From assembly GCA_022495995.1 (NCBI GenBank), contig JAFEMH010000077.1, forward strand, positions 1,101,430 through 1,165,429: a stretch of DNA of 64,000 nt, written 5' to 3'. Each line of letters starts with the position of its first letter. Position 1 is the stretch's first letter. A model generated the notes under the pieces. The model worked only from the letters and a program-made list of their open reading frames with translations, was not told the DNA's origin and ran no database searches. The position numbers and the translations under genes are program-made. The DNA is from Adenophora triphylla var. japonica (taxonomy: Eukaryota; Streptophyta; Magnoliopsida; Asterales; Campanulaceae). Positions 11,808 through 21,000 of the stretch are shown here, one piece after another.

Positions 11808-13373
11808 TGCCTTGAAGAAAGGGAGAGACCTCTCTGCCGACTTTGATATGAAACGGCCGAAGAGCTGCTACCCTTCCATTAAGTCGCATTGCATCTCTTT
11901 GATAGTGGTGGGAGCCTTCATGTCGACTAGAGCCTTGATCTTCTCCTGATTAGCCTCTATGCCCCTCTGAGATACCATAAATCCCAAGAACTCGCCAGCT
12001 GCAACTCCGAACACACATTTGCTAGGATTGAGCTTCATGTCGTTTGCTCGTAAATTGGCGAATGGCTCCTTTAGGTCGACTACGTGACTCTGGGTCTTGG
12101 TTTTAAGGAACATGTCGTCAACGTAAGCCTCCATATTTCGACCAATTTGTGAGGCAAAGACTTTGTTCACCATCTGGCGATAGGTGGCTCCTGCATTCTT
12201 CAATCCGAAAGGCATCATATTGTAGCGGTAGATGCCTCCAGTGCTTGAAATGCTTTGTCTTGACTATATCATCCTCGTGCATCTTAATGCGGTGGTATCC
12301 CCGAGTAAGCGTCGAGGAACGAGGCGGAGTGCCCAGCAATAGAATCCACGGCTTGTCGATCCTTGGAAGGGGATAAGCTGTCTTTTGGGCATGCAAGGTT
12401 GAAAGTGGTGAAGTCGACACACATCCGCCATTTGCCGTTTGATTTCTTCACCATGACCACGTTGGCCGGCCCGGGTTGTATGAACGGCCTCTTTGATTAT
12501 ACCTGCACTCAAAAGCTTTTGTACCTCAGCTTTTATAGCTTCTTCCTTGTCGCGAGCAAAGCTTCTCAATTTCTGGGGCCTAGGCTTAATGGTCGGGTTG
12601 ACTTCGAGTCGATGAACAGCGACCTCCTCCTTGATTCCCCTCATGTCTTCTACTCTCCATGCGAAGACATCACTGCTTTCTTTGAGTAGCTTGATGATTT
12701 CTGCTCGCTCCTCAACTGATAACTGCTTTCCAATTTGAATTTTTTGGTCGGGGTAGGAAGAGTTGGTGATGATTGACTCCAGCTCATCTACAGCTTCTAA
12801 CTCAGGTCCATCTCTGAACTGCAGAGTTTCTACTATGATTTCCCTGACCTTTTGTCTTTCTTCAGCTCCCAAATGCGGAGCTTCCTCTGCTATCATATCA
12901 TCGAGCTTGTCTGCAACCTCGCTGGTGGTGGCCCCCGAGTTATTGTCGATCTGGAGGCATAGGTTGCCTATGAGGACTTGATCGACCATAACTACATCTG
13001 AATCGACCTCAGTAGTGTTAGAGTGACGTGTCGACTCAAGCATGACCTCGTCATTTGAGCGATAGGTCGACTCTTCCACGACCTCGGTGATTGTTGATAG
13101 TCGAGTAGTCTTGGTGACTGACTGGGACAACTTCAAGTAGCCATCAGGAGTCTCAATTTCTAACTCCCTTTTCTTTCTTTCTCTTAGAACATGATCCAGG
13201 TATGCTCGAGCTGCGCCTTGTACGCAACCCACTCCAGCAGGTGTGGGGAACTTTACTCGCTGGTGAGGAATTGAGGCTACCATTCCAAGAGCGACCTGTC
13301 CAGGAATTCCAAGGATGGCTGCATAGTCACTATTTACATCAATCACAATAAATTGTACCTTTGAGACAACCAC
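11808..13373 (-). pseudogene. Element A pol, reverse transcriptase with frameshifts
   Basis: The RT is spread over several frames. 12264-13373 carries the protease/RT linker and the start of RT (SSDVFAWRVEDM, AGIIKEAVH). 12118-12420 carries the palm start (HACPKxxYPLPRID, GYHRIKMHEDD). 11868-12218 carries MMPFGLKNAGATYRQ and the catalytic YVDDM. The thumb is broken again near 11850-11880, where ARLNGRVAAL shifts frame into FISKSAERSLPFF. At least three small indels are inferred, so this copy cannot make a full RT from one frame. Every expected RT motif is recognisable, consistent with recent decay. Confidence 0.88.
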
Positions 13374-13676
13374 GAGGGAGTCTTTGGCCTAGGTCGACGT
13401 CGAGCGCTATCGGCCTTTAGCATCTACTCGATGGTTGGTGAAGCCTTCCAACCTACCATCATATCTTTCCCAACGCTCGTCATTAAGACCCATCTCCTTG
13501 AAAGTCTTGTAAAACAAAACATCCTTGCAGGCCCCGTGTCGACTAAGAGTACGCTCGTCGTACATCCGTCTATGAGACTGGGATGACGAGAACTTGCTCC
13601 CTAGCCGCCATATTAGTTGCCAATTCACGGGGGTAGAAGGCGATTGCCTCATCTCGATTTCTCTCCTTGGAGGCAC
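13374..13676 (-). pseudogene. Element A aspartic protease region
   Basis: On the minus strand the segment near 13530-13541 can be read V-D-T-G, the retropepsin active-site motif, but in a frame different from the downstream DVLFYKTFKEMGL. A small indel at the active site has therefore shifted the frame. A downstream flap-like portion continues into 12264-13373 (VQFIVIDVNSDYAAILG). The enzyme would process the polyprotein. This copy is likely inactive. Confidence 0.75.
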
Positions 13677-13839
13677 ATGTGGGGCCTTATTGAGTGGAAT
13701 ATCTTGTGTTTGATGGCCGTGTTGCTCGCTTGTTCGGTGATAACCCCGGAGTCCGAGTCTAATTTGTCTAGGTCCTTGTTGCCCACTGCTGGCCGCTCAC
13801 CTCCTCCCGGCTTGAGGTCTCTTCACATAAGCGTCGAGT

Positions 13840-15663
13840 CTCCACAGTCGACCATTCTTTGTATAATGCGCTTCAAACCCAAACAATCCTCTGTAAGATG
13901 ACCGGTGTCTTTGTGGTAGTCACAATATTTGCTTTGTTGTCCCTTCGAATTTGTTGCACAGGTTCATTGGGGCGGTGGAGCTAGCTCGACGGCATTCATG
14001 ATCTCAGTTCGACTCACCGTAAGGGGAGTGAAAGCTTCGGGCACCTTCTCTGTTGCCCTAGTTCTGTTCTTTCCGTTCTTATTGTTCCCCCCATTCTTGT
14101 TGGAGTCCTTTTTATCATCAGCGACCTCCACCTTGGGGCTTTTACCATTCTTTTTCTCCTTCCTCTCCTCAGCAAGAGCGACATTGTATACCTTCTCGAA
14201 CAACTCCTGTCGAGTTGTCACTGTCTGGCTTGTAAGCTCATAATCCATGTCTCGAGGAAATACCGTTTCGGAAGCAGTTGATGACTTCCCTATCAGTGAT
14301 GTCCTCCTCTATCTTGTCCACCATTTCTTTGAACTTGGTGAAGTAGCTCATCGAGCTTTCATTCTTCGCTTGCACCAAGTTATTCAGGTCTGTGACAGTC
14401 GTCTTCCGAGCTCCTGCAGTCGAGAAGCGATCTAAGAACTTTGTCTGAAGCTTGCCCAGTGGTGATGCTATCGGCGGCAAACCATTGAACCAAGTTAAAG
14501 GCTGCCCCGGTAAGGGTGCTTAGGAGGGCTTTACACATGTTGTCATCTTCGTGGCGACAAAGCACATAGTGGCCTCCGGATGTTGTATGTGACTTTTCGC
14601 GTTAGTGGACCCCGAATATTTCTCTGAGGAGGCAACCGAAAGTTGGAGGAGGTCGACTGTCTCGATCTCCTTGGCTAGAGGTCGAAGGGTAAAATCAACT
14701 CGTTGACCTTTCCGGTCTCCTTTTCTTCTCCTCCTCCCATTGTTGGAACGTCTTCTTCATCAATAACCATTCCACTAGCGTCGGGTCTTCCATCTCTGGA
14801 GGGGAGCGGCATTCGATCTCTGGCCCTCACTCCCGGGTGGAGTGACACACTACTCCTCCTGTCTCTATGGGAATTGTCCCTCTACGATCCGGCGGGGATC
14901 TATGCATTACTTCTTTGAGGCGACTGCGCCTCTCGGCCAGAATGGCGACACTGCTGTCATATCCAGTGGCGACTGCGCCTCTCCTCTCTTATAGGCGACC
15001 TGCGCCCATTCCTGTCTCTTTGAGATCCTGATCTTTGCGTTCGGGCCGGAGAAACATGCACATTTACATTGGTTGAGGCGAGTCCTCAAATCGGATTGAG
15101 CCTCCTGCTCCTGTTTACGGTGGTGGCCGCTTAGGTCGTTACTCGGCACATGCACGATAGTAGGAGCTCGCCGAACTATCTGTTGTCACCATTCTGTCCC
15201 ACACCTTCATTTGGCCTCATACTCCTAGCCTGTTGTCCATTAGAGACCTGAGTACGATCCATTCTTTCAGAGCGCACATCGGCCTGCTCTGCCTCTTCCA
15301 TAGCTATTAAGTCAGCCAAAATCTGGGCCCTCTCTAACATCATTTCCTTCTTGCTCATAGGGTTGGTGGAGGGACACCTGTTTCCAACGTTCACTTTGGC
15401 GGTTGGACGTTTAGGAAGGTGGAGCTCCTTGCCCGTCCATGTGCCTTTTGCCTCTCCTTGTGTCGAGCGAACCCACGCCATCAACGACAGCTGGTAGAGC
15501 GCGTGGCTCTACCACCGTAGGACGGTTTGGTGGGGGAGGAGGCAAATTCAAGTTTTCAGCATTTGCATTTGCATTAGTGTTGTTGTTGTTGTTCACTTCT
15601 TCATGCCCAAGTGAAGCCTCAGATACGTGTCCGTCTGAAGTCACCATTGTTGTAGGTTGTTGA
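13840..15663 (-). pseudogene. Element A gag, fragmented
   Basis: The gag start is probably the ATG at 15647 (MVTSDGHVSEASLGHEEV), 44 nt after the primer site. An Asn-rich and poly-Pro N-terminus follows. Capsid-like segments appear in different frames: 14380-14565 (CKALLSTLTGAAFNLVQWF), 14238-14480 (TTVTDLNNLVQAKNESSMSY, REVINCFRNGI) and 13964-14248 (Lys/Asn-rich). A zinc-finger-like CDYHKDTGHLTEDC lies at about 13880-13930. This order matches Tat-type gag. Several frameshifts make it a pseudogene. 14907-15155 reads open but shows no domain I recognise. Confidence 0.8.
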
Positions 15664-15690
15664 AAATTTTAAGGTCAAGTTGAAGCACGT

Positions 15691-15708
15691 TTCCCGGCAA
15701 TGGAACCA
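15691..15708 (-). promoter_or_regulatory. Primer-binding site of element A (tRNA-Glu-like)
   Basis: On the minus strand, three bases after the 5' LTR, the sequence is TGGTTCCATTGCCGGGAA. From general knowledge of plant tRNA-Glu 3' ends (…TCCCGGCAACGGAACCA) this fits with a single mismatch. The match is from memory, not a search. Confidence 0.7.
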
Positions 15709-15711
15709 AAC

Positions 15712-16371
15712 TGATGCTACAGGAAATGTGCTTATCAATCTTCCTCCACGTGGCAGGACTGATCACCTGGCTCCTTGACCTGAAAACAGAACCCACGACT
15801 AGCCGGATGTGTCTCCGGCGAAGACGCTCGGGCGTGAGAGTAAGATTACGGTTGTTTATAGCTCAAAATGTATAGAATAATGAATTCTGATAACAAAATG
15901 GCAGTTACCTCTCACCGTTTGGTAGTGATGAAGTATTTATAGGCATGTGTGATGTATTTTTGGGGAGGAGACATGTCCTCCGAGATTGTAGCGGCGGTTA
16001 TCTAGTCATGTGAACGTGCCTGTAACTGTCCCTGATTTGTAGGGATGTGGTTATGAGAATTGTTTAACCAAATAAGCCGGCCAGTGTTAAGTCGTCACTT
16101 GTTGATTTAGGTCGAGGTCGCCACTCGTGGAATGGTCGACCTGACTGTCGGGTAGAGCATGGTTCGTACCCAAATTATGATGTGGATCATGAGGTCGGAC
16201 TAAGTTAGGTCGGGACCAGGTAGGTCGGACCATGGGCTTAGTCGACTGATACTTGAAATGGGCTTTGGGCCTTGCTCTGATTGGGCTGGCCTTATTGAGG
16301 ATGTGTGGGCCAAAGCTGTCTGTAATTGGACTTTACTCGTTTGGACTAATTCGACACTTTCGGTATGTTCA
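15712..16371 (-). repeat. 5' LTR of element A with promoter
   Basis: 660 bp, the same length as the 3' LTR and almost identical to it. As the 5' LTR on the minus strand it should hold the promoter. TATAAATA is at 15934-15941 on the minus strand. CCGAT follows at 16372-16376. Confidence 0.92.
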
Positions 16372-16376
16372 CCGAT

Positions 16377-17303
16377 TAATATGATTTACTTGTTAAAACT
16401 TTGACAAATAATTTAGCAAAAAAACTTATCCTAATAAAATTTAAAAAATCGTTATAAATAGAATTTTTAATGGTTTATTAATAGTAGCAAGTTTTAAAAT
16501 TTCATTGAGATATCATTTCAGGACATATGAAGTTTTTTAATAATTATTTTTCAAAAATGACTTTTTTTCTTTTTGAAATATTATTGAGTTTTGATAAAAT
16601 ATTAGTCAAAATCTTACAAAAAACGCGTTTTTCCTTAAGTTTAGAAAAAACGTGTTTTGTTTTCACTGTTTGTGCCAATCCCAGTTTAACAAAGTGCCAG
16701 TGCATGTGTAACAAAGTGCCAGTGTAAAAAAGTGTCAGTGCCAGTGTCAGTGCCAGTTTAACAAAGTGCCAGTGTAAACAAAGTACCAGTGCATGTGTAA
16801 CAAAGTGCCAATGTAAAAAGTGTCAGTGCCGGTTTAACAAAGTGCCAGTGTAACAAAGTGTCAGTGCATGTATATTAAGTGCCAGTGTTAGTGTAACAAA
16901 GTGCCAGTGTAAAAAAGTGCCAGTGCATGTATATTAAGTGCCAGTGTATAAAAGTGTCAGTGCATGTGTAACAAAGTGCCAGTGTAAAAAAATGCCAGTG
17001 TCAGTGTTATTAAGTGCCAGTGTAAAACATGTTTTTCCTAAGCTTAGAAAAAAACGCGTTTTTTGTAAAACCAATTCAAATATTAATGTCAATCTAATAA
17101 TCCTAGTAAAATTCTAAAATGTGTAATTGATAAACCATTATTTGCATGAGACTGAAATTCTTTGCATCACTTTTGTTTATCACCAGTGATCCAATGATTA
17201 TAAATGATTAGGATTGACATCATGATTCATCAATGATGCACAATAGTAGTGATACTTATATAATGTGATAAATAAAAGTGGTATAAGAAATTTCGTCTCC
17301 GTT
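16377..17303. repeat. AT-rich spacer with a CAGTG minisatellite framed by palindromes
   Basis: From about 16675 to 17023 the motif GTGCCAGTGTAAAAAAGTGC and close variants (gcatgtgtaacaaa, tattaagtgccagtg) repeat in irregular units of roughly 18-35 bp. On each side sits a near-palindrome of about 40 bp with arms AAAACGCG/CGTGTTTT (16621-16660) and AAAACATG/CGCGTTTT (17024-17064); the two palindromes are related to each other. No gene is seen. 17065-17303 holds no recognisable feature. This sequence is the original target side of element A. Confidence 0.7.
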
Positions 17304-17850
17304 TCAAGGATTGAAGAGTGTTGGATGATTAGCAAACATCAACAAATCCTCATCGTGCTCAAATGCTTTCATGCGTTCTTTCCCGAGAGAAATCCATGCC
17401 TCAATCCCATTCCCTTCCTTTGTATCCATCAAAATGACCGAAGACCGAATTGTTAAGCTATCATCTAGCAGTTCTTCACGCGGGTATGGCGGAATTCCTT
17501 CAGCCCATCCTTTAAAAGATACACCAAACCGCGCTTTAGTTCTTGGTCATCTTCTATCTTATCATCCTTGTCCTCGTTAACTTTATTCACAGAAAATAAT
17601 TAAAAGTGAATGGTTTCCAGGGGTGTTACCGGGCAATGGTTCCCATCTCCTACGAGTGTTTACTGCATGCTTCCATATTGAAGAGCGCCACGATAAAGGA
17701 GATGATTTCATGGCACATTTCCAAATGAGTGCTGAGACTGCTTCAACACGAGTTGGTTAAGGAGTTGTACCTTTCAGTGCAGAAATACTTGTACCCTCGA
17801 AAACAAAGCTCTTTGTGACACATTTTGATCCTAAAACTAAAAATTTACTA
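17304..17850 (-). pseudogene. BAHD acyltransferase pseudogene, C-terminal part
   Basis: Read on the minus strand, successive pieces match the order of BAHD acyltransferases (acyl-CoA-dependent enzymes of specialised metabolism). About 17745-17840 gives KSFVFEGTSISALK, a TAA stop follows, then PTRVEAVSALIWKCAMK, then a stretch ending GNHSLLIIFCE. After a gap and stop, 17304-17546 gives a C-terminal block with ILMDTKEGNGIEAWISL and FEHDEDLLMFA before a TGA at 17304-17306. The N-terminal half with the catalytic HxxxD is absent. The DFGWGKP motif is not intact: only RFGVSFKGW-like residues remain. At least two stops and a deletion make it a pseudogene. Substrate cannot be inferred. Confidence 0.8.
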
Positions 17851-18023
17851 CGTAAAAAACACAAGAATTTTTAGTAGTCCAAAAAAGTGTTAATGCGTAA
17901 CGCTGAAAATATTTTACACTGTGTTGAACGCCCTTTACATTTGTTATCTGTTTTTCATTTCGTTGGAGCGTTGAAGCAAAAAAGCGCTAGAACAGTTCAA
18001 CAGATACAGCTTAAGTATCTAAC

Positions 18024-21000
18024 CTAACTATACCAATCAAGGAAAAGGATAGAAAAAGTGAGTACAAAAAGAAAAAGTAAAAGGAAGGTCCTGCTACTGC
18101 TATTCCGCTCGATGGCTTGAGACAGTTCCTTGTTCCCCAACTCTACGTTCGTTGTCGCTTGGACAGCCTATTTAAATAAATAAGATGATGTTAGAAGAAA
18201 ATAAAAGGTCAAACATGTATATTAGTCACTGAACTATTATTGACCAATTTCAACTCTACGTTCGTTGTCGCCCCCCCACGTCTCTGTTGAGAGTCAACAC
18301 CGGCTCTAGGTTTAGCTAGAATATTCTAGAGCTTTCTAGAATATTCTACCGACTCTAGATTTATCTAGAAAATTCTAGAGCTTTCTAGAATGTTCTACCG
18401 ACTCTAGATTTATCTAGAAAATTCGAGAGCTTTCTAGAATGTTCTACTAACCCATGGATTGGAAGATAGAAGAAGGATCTAGATAAAGAAGAAAGGAGAA
18501 GCTTCCATGCTTGAGAGAAGAGCCTAACTAGGACGGAAGTTTCTGAAATTTTTTTGGTAATTCCTTAAGCTACTTAGGTGTAGTATAAATAGGGGTGGAG
18601 TCATTTGTGAGTATGTATCATTTTTGGAGAGTGAGTCCACATAGAAGAGAGGGTCTCTCTTGATATATAGTGTGGTGAGGTGCATTGTCATTGTACCAAG
18701 TGTTAGGAGTAATAATAATAGTGTTTATTATAATTACTTGTGTGGTTCGCCAATTCGGGTACGGAAAATCAACAAGTGGTATCAGAGCGGTACGACCCGG
18801 GATCGCGGGAACCGTTGTTGAGGCGTTGTTCGGGATCGTTGCAGGTGCACAGTAGGAGACTGTGAAGCTCGTGGTAGGAGACCAGGCTTACTTGGTGACG
18901 TGCACGGAGTCAGTACCAAGTCACGATGGTAGATCCGGCAAGCCCATTTGGTGGAGTGAGGAGACTCAACCATAGTTATTAAAGGCCCAAGGCGCACCAA
19001 GGCGCAAAAGGTGTGCCCGGAGCCTAGGCACAAGGCGCAAGGCGGGCGCGCGCCCGAGTGACGACGCAAAAATGCCTTAAAATACTAAAAATATAGTATA
19101 CATACAATATCAAGATGAGCAATAAATCAAATGCAAGTAGTAAATCAAGCATACGTTATAAGTCATAAAAGAAACAAGCACAAACATACGTTATATGTCA
19201 TAAATGTATGTATATTATACTAAAAATATAGTATACATACAACATTTAGTGATTAAGGAGATTGCCGGAGTTCTTCCCAGGTTGCCGGAGGTCGTCGCTA
19301 TTAGTTTGAAGGAGTTCCTAGTGATCGCTACTCTATACAGAGTTATGACACGTGTACGTGAGAGAGTCGTGGCAGAGAAGAGTATTAGTCGCGTATTAGG
19401 TTTAATTACGATTTAATTGTTGGTCAATTATTGTGCCCGGAGCCTAGGCGCACACCATCAAGGCTCGCGCTTCAGCCCTAGGCGCGCCTAATCCCTCGCC
19501 TATGAAATAGCGCCTCGCCTAGCACAATTCAGGCTCCAAAGCTGAGCCTCTCTGCGCCCGGAGCCTAGGCGCGCGCCTAGGCGCGCTTTTAATAACTATG
19601 GACTCAACAATGGCAATTATAAGTATTGGCGAACGTGTATGCAGTCGTACTTACAAGGACAAGAGTTATGGAATGTCGTGGGTGGTAGTGAGACCACGCC
19701 ACCAGAAAAGGAGGACACTCAAGCATTCCGAAAATGGGAAGCGAAAGCCGGGAAGGCTATGTACGCGCTAAAGATTAGCGTCGAGGATGAACTTTTGGAG
19801 CATGTATGCACAAACTCCAAAAGAGATATGGGATACATATGCGACGTTATTTTCGAGGACTAATGAGGCTCGTCTCCAGATGCTCGAGAATGAGCTTATG
19901 TCGACTACGCAGAAGGATCTAACTGTAAGTCAATATTTCAACAAAGTTAAATCTTTATGCCATGAAATCTCGAAGTTAGATTTGGACTCAAAGATTAATG
20001 AGCAAAGGATGAAAAGGATAATCATCCACGGGTTGAGACCTGAGTTTAAGGGGTTAGTTACGGCGATCCGTGGTTGGGCCACACAACCATCTCTTTTAGA
20101 GTTAAGAGAGTTTGCTGGCCAGCCAAGAAACGCTAGACAAACATACATCTAGGCCTTCAACGCCAAAACCAATGGATACAGAGGAAGCACTCTTTAGCTA
20201 TCGAGGTCGTGGAAGGCAACAAGGACGTGTTGTTACGGGATTGAAAAAGAAAGATGAGATCCAAGACGAGCATGAAGGTCCGAGGTACAAAGGATGCTCT
20301 TATGCAGGGGGAGCTAGGACGAGAAATGAAGATAACTCTCGATTAGACGACTGGAGACGAAACAACGAATGTTACAACTGTGGTCGTAAAGGGCATTTCC
20401 TAAAAGATTGTCCATTCAGGAAGAAGGTTGTCGAAGGAAATGCGCTGCAATCAAGATCCCTATGATAGTGAAGAAGAATGGGGCATGGAAGCTTCCTTCG
20501 CGAGATGTAAGGCTTCATAAAAATGACCCGAAGAAGAAGAATGGTTTGAAGACCATGCCATCCGATTATCGAGGATAATTGGGTGATGGCGTGGAAAGTG
20601 ATGGCATTTGACTTCGATGAAGGTCGATGGTTCGAAGATCTAGCTGCAATGATCAATGTTGGATGTAAAGATAATCTAGACGACAACAACACTGCTAAAG
20701 CATTAGCATGCTTGCACAATGTCGGCTCAGAAGAAGGGATAATTGAAATGATCGATAAAAATTTAGATGCTCCAAAGCTCATAGACGAAAAGAAGTTCGA
20801 GATAAAGGGGGAGCAACATCAACAAGATTCAACACATGAACAAGCTCGAGAGAAATCGCCGATGAATGTGGATATCGAGAAGCAATCACAATTGCTCCGA
20901 GAACGATCAGGTATAAGCAATGTCACGAACGGGCGCACGAAAAAGACGATTGAAGAGAAAGGTAAATGGTCAAGGAGCGCCGATGAAGAACAAAGCCAAC

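Larger units (their letters stand above)
4161..16371 (-). mobile_element. Complete Ty3/gypsy retrotransposon of Tat type (element A)
   Basis: Two 660-bp LTRs (4161-4820 and 15712-16371) bracket an 11-kb interior and are flanked by the 5-bp duplication CCGAT (4156-4160, 16372-16376). LTR ends are TG/CA. Coding order on the minus strand is gag, protease, RT, RNase H, integrase, which is Ty3/gypsy order. The chromodomain-free integrase, the RNase H type and the extra antisense gene beside the 3' LTR point to the Tat group. The only LTR difference I found by eye is at 4730/16281 (A versus G), so insertion looks recent, yet gag and pol carry frameshifts and stops. It was therefore probably mobilised in trans or decayed quickly. 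The primer site and polypurine tract are both present. Confidence 0.93.
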
